Below, one piece after another: positions 12,501 through 27,500 of a DNA stretch of 64,000 bases. Every line of letters begins with the position of its first letter. Within the stretch, counting starts at the first letter, position 1. The position numbers and the translations under genes are program-made. Under the pieces are notes generated by a model. It searched no databases. It saw only the letters and a program-made list of their open reading frames with translations, and was not told the DNA's origin. The stretch comes from Psococerastis gibbosa (Eukaryota; Arthropoda; Insecta; Psocodea; Psocidae): positions 43,444,888-43,508,887 of the forward strand of contig OZ020488.1 of NCBI GenBank assembly GCA_963971405.1. The letters are read 5' to 3'.

Positions 12501-15500
12501 ATTTTCAAAAAAACTCATAAAAAACGTCTAAAATTTTTTTTTCTCGAATACGGTTCCAACGATTTCTTTTAAATTCACATATATTGTAGTCGTTATTTAT
12601 GTTGACAAAATGCGGGGGGTCGCTTACCCCTTGATAGTTTGCTTCCGGGGGCAAAAAAAAAATAAAAATAACTAAATTTTAATGTAAAATGACAAAAAAA
12701 TAGGTTTTCTGCGAAACCTTTCTATCGATGATTTCTACCTTCAGGCATGTTTTAGGTGTTAAATTGAGTAACCAAACCGGACAGATTGCTTTCCCAAAAT
12801 ACTATTTTATTTTGTTCAAAAAAATGTTTTTTTTTTAATGATAGAAAATTCACGCTCAAATGCATGGCGTGCTCTGCAATTATTGCTTTGTTTTGGTCAG
12901 ACCTATTAACTATATAGAGTTTACCTCGCCTCCAGTGACGTTAGATGGACAACCCCCCCCCCCCCCCCCCCGAGATATCGGAAATTTAACCATATGAAAA
13001 TTATTTACCATGAAATTACTCATTTTCTCTATCTGCTAATTTTGATAAATTGGAAGCATGTTCGAGTAAACTCGGACCGGTTCTTATTATTCTTATTTAT
13101 TATTGTAATAACAAGGACCATAGTCTGCTTTGAATGTGTAAATTAAAAAAAAATTAATACATTACATGTATACTGATGTGCCACCCTCACACCTTCCGGC
13201 TTGGGGGGGGGGCACAGTTTTTGACATAATGCTCTTGCGAAACCATGTGAAAATACACGAATTATCTGTCTATATAAGACCCTACAGTATGCCCCCCCTC
13301 CATTTTCAGGCGCGTGATTGTCACCCAGTAAATACTCCATTAACAGGATAGCCATTTGATATGGCGCGCTGACCAGTAAGAGGTCAGAAAACCAAATTAA
13401 TCAAGAAAAAAGTACAAACCACCACGCTGCGATGAATTCTGGTTAATATGACAACAAAAAATAGGGGGGTCACGACGTTGTCTCATTTAATAAGATGGCA
13501 TGACTTTCCCTGAATTGTCATCTCACCGTATTATGTCAACTTTTGTTTGACGTAACATGCGAGGGCAATTTGGTCACTGTAACGCTACCATAACTCTAAC
13601 CATAACTCGAATAAAGATTAGGATATTATGATTTATGGTTCAAAGTAGCTCAGCACCGTTCTGAACTCTCTGAGTAATCTATGGTCTCTTGACTCGTATC
13701 TGTACTTGGTCAAGTCATGCTTTCGGTTGTTTCATTGCGTCAATGGCATGCTTGTCTGAGCTTGTCCATTATCGCCTGTAGCCGGTGTACGTGTTGACAG
13801 TGAGGACGTACCACCAGTTTGCCAAAAGGCTGAAAACGGCGGAAACAATACTAATAATGGCCGAAATCCATGGGGTCGTTAGAGTACTCAATTCTAGAGC
13901 ACCTCTATTATGCTGTAGAACAGGATATTATTTAACAAAGGTTAGTTGGACTTACATTGCCTTTTGTGTTAATAGTCATTAGAAGCATGGGCCTCATAGT
14001 CATCGAACGATTAGGGCGGAGCTTATTGTCAGGGGGGGAACAGCCCCCTTTCTCTGACAATGGGCTCCGCCTAATCGTTTGATGACTATGGGGCCAATGC
14101 CTCCAATGACTATTAACAAAACAGGCAATGTACTGTAAGTCCAACTAACCCTTTGTTAGTTAGTATTACACCATTGCCATTAATCTTTTCATGTAGAACA
14201 GGGTATTGCACGTGGAAACACAGTTGGGGTGGTTTTAATTCCTTGTGAAATATTGAATGTAATATAACTTAATTTAATTTAGCGTATTTAATGTTAATTT
14301 TAATTTTGTCATTTTATGTAGGCATAGTGTCTTGTTGAAAAAATTGGAATAAATATATTTGATTTGATTTGATTTGATTGCTGTTCTATGTTGTAATACT
14401 TGTAATGTGGGTTTTTTGGTAGTAGTACAATTGTTAAAGAAAACAAATTTTCACATTTTCAGGGGCGGAAAGTTCACCATGAGTTGCGGTTTAAGCCAGC
14501 CATCAAAGCATTTGACGCTGACTTGGGGATTAACGCTGCCGTTCGCTACGACATCATCGCTGGTAACGAACGGCAACTGTTTGCACTGAACGCCAAAAAT
14601 GGAACGCTTTATCTAGAGAAAGAAGTGGATTTGGATCTAGAAAAGTCACTGCCGGGAAATACCTTCGTCCTCCAAGTCCAGGCTTCTCAGGTAGGCTGCT
14701 TGTTATTGAAGGGAAAACTATGTGTTATATACCATATAATATATTGCAAAAACTGTCACAGACTGTTCGGTAAGAGTTAGATCAGGGGTTCCCACAGAGG
14801 CGGTCCCAGACCTCATACAAGGGGGAGGCACTTGTCAGTAGCGTAACGATAGGTTTTCGAAGGGGGCGGTGTATAATTTGGCGCCCCTCCACCCATTTTC
14901 ATAAAAGTGTATAAAATGGGGAAATCCGTTCTCATGGACGTACGCAGCTTTTACATTAATGACCGCAGTGTCCTTTGCGCGTGAGCCAGAGAGTTTGGAG
15001 GATATGGAGGGGGACCCGGGGTTCTCCCCCAGGTAAAATTTTCTGAAAAATAGGGCCGAAATATTGGGATTTTACGCATTTTCCCAGCAATAGCCATCAA
15101 GGTTTCTATATTACAGGGAACTAATTAAATTATGCACAAGTGGGGCCGATTCGATACTTTTTGTTCCTCATCACATGGCCAAAGTATGTTGGTTTCCGTT
15201 TCTTAACCATACGCAGCAACTCAGCTTCTGTATTAGTTAATTTTATACTATATAGTTACAGGCTGTAATCTTACTACATTGTATATGAATATTATTCTAT
15301 TGACTGAAACACCCTCTCTATTCTCCATGGGTATGGCCACGGACTCTGGCTCATCGGAAAATTTTCCTCTTATGTTGAATCTCGAACCTCAAACCTCCGT
15401 TTCATAGTCCCGGTCTCTACCGACTGGACAACTCCGGTGACTTGCGGATTTTCTCGGCCTAGTTGCGCAATAATGCGGCAGCTGCCGTAAGTTGTGTGGC

Positions 15501-18500
15501 TTGGTTGATTAATGGATAGCTTACGGCACAGGGATTCTCTTTTCCTTCTACGTACTCTACCGAATTCCTGTCAGCTATCTTGACATTCTAAGACGCATAC
15601 CTACAAGGCACAACATGCTTCATAGATCGATGGAGAATTTACCGGGTGGGGATCGTAGTTGACATCCTCTGCATTGTCAAAACTTTAGATTTAAGGCAGC
15701 CCCCTGCCATGAGTAGGTAATAAATAAGATTCAGGCTTGGTCCCACCATCACTCGAAAAGTTACTTTTTTCGCATTTAATCGCATACAAATAATTTAATA
15801 GATGTATCCGATTGGCCTCTTCAATCGCCACTGTAGCCGTTTTGAGTTACGACACTTCTCCAGATTGCTCCAGACTCGCACTACTACAAGCACGCTGCCA
15901 CCGTGCCACCTAAACAGATGGAAAGTATGGAAGGTATATAATGGACGGTATCGTCATTTTGCTCCCGAAAGAGGAATTTTATAAGACCATAAAACAACAC
16001 CATTTCCAGTTCTGGGTAAATGACTTTAATTCCAATACTTCTGGCTCCTTCTATAGGTCTATTCTTCCTCGACCGCTTAAAAACGAATTGTCTGCTAATG
16101 TGTCTGGCCCAACTCACCGCATGTATTTATCTACCATCTCACGTCTGAGGACAAACCATGGACTCTCTGAGGCATATATCTATCATACCCTACGGGGCTC
16201 ATACTCTCGTCTCTACAGCCATTGCCTGGAAAGTGAAGGCACAATGCAGCATGTTATATTGGAATGCCCTGAATTCACCATAGCTAGAAACAAATTACTA
16301 GACCGCATCTTCCCCTTAATGACAGTCCTCCCTTTTAATTATGCCCACATGATCTCTAAAAGTGACTCCTACCAGGCTATATATGACTTTCTAAGGGAAG
16401 TCCACGTAGAATTTTAACGCCACCCACCCACCCACCGTGGCTGTATGTGAACCCACAATGAAAAAAAAAAAAAAATCGTCATCTTACAATGCGTGGTGGC
16501 GCGGCGGTGCTGTGTTCTTTACCAAGACTTTCCAAGTGATCATGGGAACTACCCTAATTATAAATAGCCAAAATTAATTCGAATTAATAAATTAAATTGG
16601 AATACAAGAGAATTGTTACATTGTTTTATAATTGAAGGAAATACTATTTTAAACACTATAAAATTCACAGATAGAATATTGAAATATACCTAATACGAAT
16701 TTTAATTATAATGTGTCTTCATTTAAGGGAGAAAAAATTGAAAACTCGCCAAAAATATAGCCGAGGATTAATTTATCAATTTGAATTTCCATTTTGCACT
16801 TATTTGTTTAAAACAATTGAATTAATCCCAGTATATGGTAGGCCTACATAATCCCAAATCGCCATAATAGGGCTGCAGGTATCAAGAACCCTCGATGAAT
16901 TTGTTCACTACTGATGTTCCGATCTGAATTCTGAAAAATAATGTTATCTTGTAAGACACTGACCATGAAAAGATTTCTCCTTACGAAATACGTGAAAATG
17001 CAGAAAACTTGCAGATCATTCAATCATGCAAAAGTTCCAGATGAGTGAAAGCTTAAAGTATCTGATCGGAACAAACTCGACTATCATATTTCACCGTTAA
17101 AATAAACTCAAGGGTAAATCTTGCGAATTGGAAACATTTGAATACAAATCCAAGGTTCCAATATTTTCCGTAGATTTGTAAAAACCATTCCAAGTGAAAA
17201 GAGGAGATTTCCGTGAAAAAAAGGTCGAAATAGTCCGTGACATACCTTCACGTTCCATTGACTTATTTCGCTCATTCAATCAATTTTGTAATTCTCAAAG
17301 GGGGAATTTTCTCGTTCTTTACTGCTGTAAATCTGTATGGAAATAATTCAGCTGCAAACAGAAACGACGAGGATCGGAGGAATCCAATAGGTTTGAGCCG
17401 AAGTTATATATCTGAAATAGGAAATAAAAAATCCGGGTAGTGCGGGATTCGAACCCATAATCTGTACCTTTCCGGGGCGTGGTGTTACATAATCAAGTCA
17501 AACCTGGATAAGGTGGACAATCAGTGTAAATGGTACCAGCTTTGGCTTGATTTTCTACGTAGAGAATATGTATCTTCTTCTTCTTCGAATGCCACTTCTA
17601 TCGACGATTGGCGATCATCATCGTAGACACCTAGACACCGTACTTTTCCGTTTCCACAAGTGTTCTGTGTTAAGTTACCCTAACCCGACTTAACTTACAT
17701 AACTAGGAATAACTATTTAACGTCATCATTAGGAATACCATTGGTGTCTTGAGGAGGTAACCTCTTCAACCTTTGTCAATTCAACGTTAGAAATTGGGCC
17801 AATGTGCCGTTCAACTTCAGGCATGGCCAATGATAGATTAATAAACAAAAGACACCGTAGACGATACTGGATAGTAGGGAGGATTGAGTAATCCACCTAT
17901 TTTGCACCTGTCGGTATCTTAACCACCTGAGCTGTAGTCAGAATGGCGTAGAGGTAACGACGTACTATCATCCAGAAGGTAACTGGTTCGAGTCCCACCC
18001 GAATGCCAAAATTTTCTAGTGGTACAATTATTTATCTTCTGACTACCGTGCTTCGGAGGGCATGTAAAGCCGGCGGTCCCGGCAGTCTTCCCTGACTGTC
18101 GATAGGTTAAACAGGAGGCTGTTGATGCAACCTGAAAACTCCTGTACCACGGGTAGTACCACCCCGACACGAATTTACTTTTTACCTGAGCTGTACAGTA
18201 TTTCTTCAGAATTATCTCTCTCTTTTATCTCGTATATATCTGCCAATCTGAAGTTAGGTACTCTGGTACTCATGCATGGCATCCGCACCAGACTTGTAGG
18301 CATAGGCACATAGCATTCCAATATTGATTAAATTTTCCTGAAGTGGCTATACTAATCAATAATGTAGGGCAAAGGGGATTGCCTAACGCCTCGAGGGAGA
18401 AATTTCAAATTTCATTAGTAAAAAAATGATGAAAGAGGCATGAAACTATTGAGTTTACTTATGAATGGAAATTAATATAGACATTGAATGGGGATGGCTT

Positions 18501-21500
18501 GCTAGAAATCACTGGATTCACCTCTGTATACTGTTATTGTAACCATAGTAAAAGAACAAACGTAGGTATTAATAACTATAATTAACGTGGATTAAATGTA
18601 AAAAGAATTAGTAACGCCAGGTAAACTGAAAAGAACATAAACAATACAGTAGCAAGGTTCTTCTGCTGCAACTATCCTGTTCCCGCGTAAATATTCAGTA
18701 ATTCAAATATTTGTAAATACCACGACTGTATGTATGTACATTCGTGCGCATGTACCTCTGTATACTATATAATCAATTTTAGAGTATTGAAAAATTCCGT
18801 GAAGTAATAAGAAAGATCTTCATGTAAATCTACCATACAATCCGATATTATTAATTTTTTATTTACAGACCGATAACCCTCTTAAAACTGGAGTAGCCCG
18901 AGTTGAAGTTGAATTTCTAGATCTGAACGACAATCTACCTGAGTTTGAAGTTGATCTTTACAATATCAGTATCGTCGAAAACCTTCCAAATGGTTTCAGC
19001 GTGCTACAAGTTATTGCAACCGATAAAGACCAGGTAATCAGTAAGGGACGAATTTCAAAATATTTTGTTGACAAGGAATGGTCGCGTATTTTTGACGAAA
19101 TTAATTAGCTTCTCGTTCAAAGGTCGCAAACATTAGATATGAAAATGGTCAGATGAAAAATGCAAAACATCAAATTTCTCAAAAATTGCTTAGTTTATTT
19201 CTCCGATGGTCTATTTACATGTATTCTGTAAAATTCCGGCACCTGATAATATGCTTGTGATTCCATGTTTAACATAAGCACAAACAAGATTAATTCATTC
19301 TCTTTTCAGGGTGACAATGGCGATTTCAGTTATCAGTTAGAAGATCCCAGTTTAGCTTTCAACATTGATCCAAGAACTGGCTGGCTAACTGTAAGAGATC
19401 AAACGATCTTGGATCGGGAGCGTCAACCGTCCCTTAGCATGAAAGTATTTGCCAAAGAGAAAGTTCCTTCTGTCGTCGTTAACAAGCAGAAGAAAGCAAT
19501 GGCGTCATCTGTGATGGTCGAAGTCACTCTGCTTGATGCTAACGACAACAATCCTACTTTTGTACCTAGTAATTTATATGAATTCAAAGTTCCTATCGAA
19601 ACGCCGATTGGTGAGCTTGTTGGAAAGGTGAGCATATCCTTAGTGTAAGTCAACACTTCAGGCTTCTAATAAAAGTTAATCACAAATTGCTTCTCATTGG
19701 ATTTTCTGGATGATTAGAGGAAGGACGATATTAGCCATGCCGTTGTTGCTGATAATAAAATGAAATTTTTAAGTGTGTTAAGTGAAGTGAAGTTTCTTTA
19801 TTGAAAAAAATCCCGTATAGTGAGGTTAAGGCTTAGAACCCTCTCTTATTTCACCTAACTGTGCATTTATGAACAGCTTTCTTTTAGAATAAATGATTTC
19901 CCCTAACCAATCCGAAGAATTTTGGATTTCTATACAATAGTTCACGTAAAATTTTGAGCTTGCTATTTTACTTAGAAATACATTGTTGTTTTTATAATTT
20001 TGTATCAGTTATAACAACATCAGCGCTGTATTTACTATAAAAATTTACATTTATTTATAGGTCAAAGCGAACGATCCTGACCTGGGAAGGAATGGTATGG
20101 TGTTATACGCTCTTCAGAGATCAAACAACACTGCATCAGCAAATCTATTTAATGTTGACCCACAAACTGGGCTGATTCGCGTTGCTGAACGTACTTTGGT
20201 TCTTGGTCGCCATGCCTTATTTATAGAAGCCTCTGATCAACCTGCTAACCCCAGTGAGCGTCGATTTTCCCTCGCGGTGGTGACGATTGACGTGGTCAAG
20301 TCGAGCAGAAGTAATCTGGTCCCCGACTTTGTTGGGGCACCTTACGAATTTTGGGTTGGTGGAGATGTACCCATTGGGACCAGCGTAGGTCAAATACGAG
20401 TTACTGAAGCAGTCGATAAGCGCCACGCTATCTATGATCTTCTTCATAGCTACCATGAAGGTGGTAAGTATAGCTGGTAAATGTTGATTCGGGTGCTGCC
20501 GGAAATGAAATTTAATGCCGCACTTTTGTTTGTTGAATTCTATAAACTCATAGATTATCTGATGCATTGCATGATTTTATCGTTCCAGTACCATTCGCTG
20601 TTGAGGAGAGATCGGGAGTGATAACTGTAGTAGAAAACTTGAAAAAATTTGAACGGGCCTTATACGATTTTGAAGCTGTTGTCGCAGATGAAAAAGAAGT
20701 GAATTTAGTGACAAATGCTACCATTCATGTGGTTGATCCGCAAGATGTGAAGAGTCCACTAGTAAAGTAAGATCTATTTCGCGATATCATCGCGTAGTTG
20801 CATTAAGATTATAAGTTATAAGTAACCTACCTGAAATGTTAGTATATATTATGCAGTCCTTTGATGCAGCTATAGAGCTAATGCAACAATATCGTTTTCA
20901 GTGGAAGTGGGCCATTTGAGTTTCGAGTGCGTGAAAATCAAGCAGGTGCTCTTGTCGGTCATTTGTTGCGCCCTCAATCTGAAAGCAACGTCACAACTTG
21001 GTGGAAATCATTGAAATTCATCATTGCTAATCAACAAGATGTGACTGAAAAATTTGCTATTTCGTCGGATGGGTCCATTTATACGCAACTGCCACTTGAC
21101 AGAGAAGAAAGAGACATTTATAGGCTAATTGTGATTGCTGAGAACAGTAGAGGAGTTCTCAAAGGGGCAGGAATTTATCAGGTCAGTCATAGCATTTACT
21201 TAGTTTGTTTCGATTGTATTGTAAACCTGACAATTATATTTTGTATTTTTCTGCATGGCCATAGCCAGTCCAATTAAATTAAGTTTGGAAAATGATTCAA
21301 TTTCTATACAGGTTTCAGTCATAGTTGATGATGAAAACGACAACCCTCCGATTTTTGACGAGAAGCAATATGAGGGTCATATAGCGGAGAATTCTGAAGG
21401 AGGCTCCGAAGTCCTGATGAATGCACCAATAACTGCCAAGGATATCGACTCTGGATACAATGCTCAGTTTAAATTCACACTCTATGGTGAAGGAAGTGAT

Positions 21501-24500
21501 TTGTTTACAATTGATCAATTAACTGGAAAACTGTATTTGAGGAAGGACTATGGCGCAGTACTTGATAGGGAGGAGAAGTCACTTTACAACCTTCGGATCG
21601 TCGCTAGAGATAAAGGTAAGATTTTTTTTTTAACACCTACAGAAATTTGAGAATCATTAGAAACGTGTTTAGTAGGCACACTGATGACATTATATAGTAG
21701 CACTGTTATCTAAACACTTAAATAACATTTAGTATTTATATTGCAGGAAACCTTAACTCAGAGGTTAAGGTGACAATAACTATTGATGATGTCAACGATA
21801 ATGCTCCGAAATTTCTGCAAATGGTAGTTCTACACGATCAAGATGTGGAGATTGTAGAATCGGGGGAAGACAGGCTTAAGAAAAATACAATGTACATTAC
21901 ACGCGAAAACAAGAAAGGTGTTAAGAATGGTGACAATCGTCTTACAGTGCAGCTTCCACCAATGATTTCCCTTCCTGAAAATATACCAGTAGGAACCCAA
22001 ATTATTCGTCTCCTTGCTGACGATAAAGACTCGAATTCTTCTGTAACTTACTCAATCATAGAAGAGTTATTTATACCAAGAATTTCTATCCCCATCACTC
22101 TTACGTCTAAACAAAAGCATTTCATGGTGCATACAAATAGTGGTGAAGTGGCAGTTGCTGCTTCACTAACTGCCGAGTCTGAATACCGTTTAACAGTTTC
22201 TGCTCAAGATGCCGGAGGTCTTTCTGACAATGTAACTATGCGGATATACGTGAAAGATGCTAATGATCATCCTCCAGTGTTTCTTGAGTCCTCATATGAC
22301 TTTGAATTGCTCGAGGGGAATTATGAGGATCATTTGATTGGGAAAGTGGAAGCAACAGACGCTGACTACGATGATAATGCTAAAGTTTCGTATTCCATTG
22401 CTAATTATTCACGAGTTCCGTTCCGCATAGCTCGCCAAAGTGGGGAAATCTTTGTTCATGGTGATATCGACCGAGAGATGCGAGCTTCTTATGCGTTTAA
22501 AGTTGTAGCTACAGACCAAGCTAAAGTGGGCCCAAGGCTTTTTACGACTGTTAATGTAGAAGTGCATATTCAGGACAAAAACGACAATTCTCCCGTGTTT
22601 TTCGGCTACGACAGGCTTTTAGAAATGTCTGATAATGATTTGGTTGGCCCTTCTGGCAGTTCTGTTGCGGCACAGCCTGTTTTAGTTCCAGTCTATTATA
22701 CTTCAGTTAATGAAAACAGTGGCGTGGGGACTGTTGTCGCTCGGGTATTTGCAAATGATACCGACTTCACCGGCAATGGCAATGGCCTAATACTGTTTGA
22801 TATTGCACACGGAAAAAATGCACCCCACACTTTTGAGATTGATTCTAAAGAAGGAGTTGTTACCTTAATGAGTAAATTAGACTTTGAAACAGTAGCCAGC
22901 CACAACATAACTATCATCGCTTCAGATTTAGGCGAGCCCAGCTTGAGTTCAACAGCTATGTTAATGGTAAATGTCCTAGATATCCCAGAAGAGCAAGAAG
23001 AAATACCGGGGCCAATGTTTGCACATAGATACTATGAAATTGAAGTTGAGGAAAATGTAGCCGTGCCGTTGACACTACTCAAGCTGAACGTCTCGGATAA
23101 TTATAAAGGGCAGAATTTGAGATACGGTTTGATTCCGGCAAAGGACTCGGAAGCGTTCAGTATCGATTTAAAGACGGGGAAGCTTGTCCTTTTGGTGTCT
23201 CCTGACAGGGAAACCAAGGCGAAGTACGAGGTGAAGATCCGGGCAGACAGAGTGAAGCGAGGACGGGAAATGATTTTCCCTCCGCCCCTGGAGAAGCTGT
23301 CAGATGTCGGTAAGTCGCATCAATTTCTCAAAGATTCGTTACAGGGAATGGTTATGGCAGATCAGCAGGGGTTATATTGCTGCGTTAGTTAGTGACATGC
23401 AATTTCCATGAGCTTGACGTACTGTATGGCCTTTTTAAATTCAAAAAACTTGTGAAACGTACAGAAAATCCGAATTTGTTGACATTAAATAAACCAGAAT
23501 GCTTTCAACTGCGATATTTCATGAAGAAGGGATTCTCGTATCCTACCCTATAAACGTAATTTCAGGAATTTGTTATACGATAATACAAATGGGTCAATGG
23601 GAAATTGGGCATCTACCCCCAAAATTATTACAAATATGAATGTAGTGCAAATTAGTAGGTTTTAGCAACTTTTTATTATTATTTCAACCCTCGTCTCTGA
23701 CTTCGCTATTGACCGACGAACTGAGGGTAATTAAGGGTACTTACCTATTAAATAAAACTAAATATTAGCCTCTTTGTAGTCAGGCGCCTTAGCTCTGTGT
23801 GTTCATCTGAGATTGCTGTTCATTGTAATGAGCCATATCATTGCGGCTTGGGGAGTGACTTCCGTTCGAAACATGGGCGATGCGTACATAGGCTTCAGGG
23901 TCACAGAGGAGGGTCCGCTACTTGCTAAAACTAGGACATCGCGGCAGTTGTCGCTCTCACTTCATGACTCTACAATTCTGTATCAAAATTTAGAGCAACA
24001 TTTCGTCCTCAGTTGTCAATATCCCCCAGGGGAAGTTAATTTCAAACATAAATAAAGGTATAGCGTTACGTGATTTACTCCGGTGGTAGCTTGTAAAGTC
24101 TTCGTAAGGAACACTGGACGGCCCTGCCATGTTTAAATGCATGGGAGTGCCGCTCATTTTTCAAGAAAATTGAGTCTTTTTTATTTTTTTGTCTCCAGAA
24201 CCAAACAATCAAGGGGCCTGACCTAGGGTAAAACCCCCCCTAAATTGAATCAGCCAAAAAAAAATGAAAAAGAGGTCTCGAAATACGATTTTTGTAAAAA
24301 CTTGCATGCCAAAGTTCTTTAAAATATACCGAGATTTTCGCCCACAAATCGACCGGTCAACAGACCGACCGACCTATAGGCAGACATGTTATAAAAGTAT
24401 TTTAACCAGTATTTCGGTTTCTGAGTCCTGAAAACGTAGAAATTGGTGCCAAGTTAATGTCCCATTTCTTCTATATAAAACTGTAGTGCCATCCACGATT

Positions 24501-27500
24501 AGTTACCGATATCTTTCAAGCGATGGTGGGAACCGCTTTGAGCATACATTAGAAGAACTTAGTACAAAGTCAAAATTAATATCAAGAGCAAAATTTGCAG
24601 CAATGAGCAATAACAAATGTGCTATTGTGAACATATAAGAACACTTCAACGTCTTTGAATTGAAAATAGTCGCACATTTGCAGAAAGTCAGCACAGTATA
24701 TAAGCGATAAAATTATTATGCTCAGAGTTAAACTTAAATAAAATAGAAATCCCTAGGTGGTGCTGGCACGTTTACGAGTGAAGCTCGCGGATAAATACGT
24801 TTTGTATGTCTTGGAATGCAGCCATTCGTGTAAGCTGTACGTAAGTTGTCTCACTTGCTTGTATGCAGTCGACGGGTTTGAAGACAAATTTCCAAATCAA
24901 ATTTCCCAAGAATTGTTCCTCATAGAGCCTTCAATCAGACGAAGAAACTTAGACAAAAATTATTTAATAACTAACTATTTAAAATATATTTTGATGCATA
25001 GTAGCCTATGTCGCTAGCACTATTTGGCCACTGAAGTACGTTGATGGTGGGGCGTTGTACAAAACTGAGATGATTGGAGGAAGTTGTTAATGGTTGAGCA
25101 GGCCAAAGCCTATCACGGGCTGTAGTGCCAGAAAAAAGAAGTGTCCTATGCTAATGCGCTAAACGACAATGTATAAGACTGTTATAAAAGGTTGATATTC
25201 TTCAACATTTCCTTTCGAGGCACATTTGAAAATTTTAAAAAAATGCTGCTCCTTAGTCCTTGCTCCCTCCCCTTAAGCAATGAGGAACCCGATTACCCCA
25301 ATGCTTTGCTCGTTAGCAGCCATTATGAGAGTGCTGAAAACGTAGGGGAGGAAAAATGGAGATGTGCTCGGGGGTTTTGCTCTCATTCTCTATTTAGGTG
25401 TCGATCTTACATCAATTACCGCGAGCATTTTATATTTTGTTGTCTTTCGTAAACAAGTAGTTTGCCCATAGACAGGCAGACAGACAGGCAGACAGACAGA
25501 CAGACATACAGACAGACATATAGGTAGACTAGCAAGGTAGACATTTAGTACAAACCCATTTTGTACATCCACTGAAATGTCGGCATCAATAGTTGTCATT
25601 ACTATTTAGTAAGGGGAAAAATAATTTTTAAGTTTGATGGTTAAAAAGCGGCTCACAGGTATGCAAAATCTGGCTCACTGATGTGAATCCGGTACGGAAC
25701 GACACGTATTCTCAAAGTCACCCATGTGTATCGGCGTTTTGGCTCTTGTAATCCACAGTTAAAAATACCAGCATATTTATTTATTTGTTAATATTTCCAT
25801 TTTGTATATGGAAAAAACATGTTATTGTATTATTATTGTTAACCTAGAAGCTATCTTAACTACCATATTTTTATACTTACGACTGTCATGTAGCCTATTA
25901 GAATAAACAGTATTTCGTTCGCTTCAATTGCTGGTCAAACAGTATGGTTGATTAGCCAATAGGGGTAGCCTATTCACTGGGTTGGTAGAAAAGGGAAAAT
26001 AGAGAAATAACTCAGCGTGAGAATACCTCCACCAACCATAGAAATATAAAAACCTGACCTAACTTACCTCCAAAGTTTCTTTGCCTTCGGCTTTAAGGCG
26101 GGGATTCCACCGACCGGCTAGGGCTAAATACAAAAACGGTGACGTGGTAGCAGACATTCAAGACTTAGGTGGGGTTTCCACCGACGTCGCATTGCAGAAT
26201 GCAAATGACATTGACGGAAATGTTTGTTTTCCTCTGTGCCATAGTTAAAATTCATCAATGATCATACAATAAAATCACAAACAAACTAAAATTAAAAAAT
26301 GGTGTCATGGGATTCGTTAAGTACAAACATTTTTATAGATTTCTATAAAAAGAAAAATTCTAATTTCCGTCAATGTCATTTGCATTCTGCAATGCGAGGT
26401 CGGTGGAAACCCCGCCTAAGTCTTGAATGTCTGCTACTACGTCACCGTTTTTGTATTTAGCCCTAGCCGGTCGGTGGAATCGGCGCCTTACTTGTGAACA
26501 TCTGCTGTAGTCCACCTCTTGCCACATGTTTCTCTTTGTTGTTTTTCCATTCATTTCTGTCGCAGAAATAATTTTTTTAATTAGATAAAAATAAAATAAA
26601 CAACAATGTGGCCATTTTTGATTCCCCAAGTGCAGTCACCCAAAAGTGGAAATGTTAAGGAAACATGTTTCCATATGGCATAATTTTTCTAATACAAAAA
26701 CTAGTAAAATAAGTAAAGTAAAAGTAAAAAATAAATGTATTTTCTTCAAAACAGTTTTACAATGATTTTAGAGATATAAATCAGTAGGAGGGGAGCTAAT
26801 AGCTATAATAGCTCAAACTAAAACTAAAAACTGGAGTTCCATTCTTCCATTTTACCAGTTTCCTACTTTCCCTTAGGGTAAACTCAACACAGTGAATACC
26901 CCTAATATAAAATTTTCCTCCATTGAATTAGTAAACCGTTGAAAAATTCTAGAAACCGCCAAGTACTCGAAAGACATAAAAATAGTCTTGCCGCCATTTG
27001 AATATAAGGGTCGTAAAACTGGGGGTAGTTTTGCTGCATGCTCGTATAACTGCGATTTAATATGAAATCGTATCTAGCATTTACTGTCTTATTATTACAA
27101 CAGCAAAAAATATGTTAAGTTTAATATTTTAGTTTAACAAGATATCAACACAATTTTCAAGGCTACGAGTTGAGCTCTGTGGTACAAATGAAGTAGATCG
27201 TGAAGTCGTAAAGATTTTTATTGCTTTAGAAATTGTTGGGGGCTGCAATTCTGTACATAATACTAGTACTTTGGTGTAGAGTTTTGGAATATTGTAGGCT
27301 GCCTAATAATTAAAAACACATACTCAAATTGGGAGTTTTAGCCTGAGAACTGAGGAACTTTCTTGAACTCTTTTGTGTTTGGGGTGGAGATTGCCCAACA
27401 GCCGCTTTTTTCACCAACCACTGAGAGTACGGGGGCAGCAGAATTGGGAAGTCTCAGCGAGGAATACTAGATAGCACCACTAATGCGTGGGGAAGAAGAT

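Noticed and set aside
12223..12572. Overlapping open stretches with Ser/Val/Cys runs
   Set aside because: They lie in a family R repeat; the runs come from its GTCT microsatellite.
23813..24055. 80-codon open stretch in intron 10
   Set aside because: Wrong phase for the cadherin, no domain and no splice sites that would include it.
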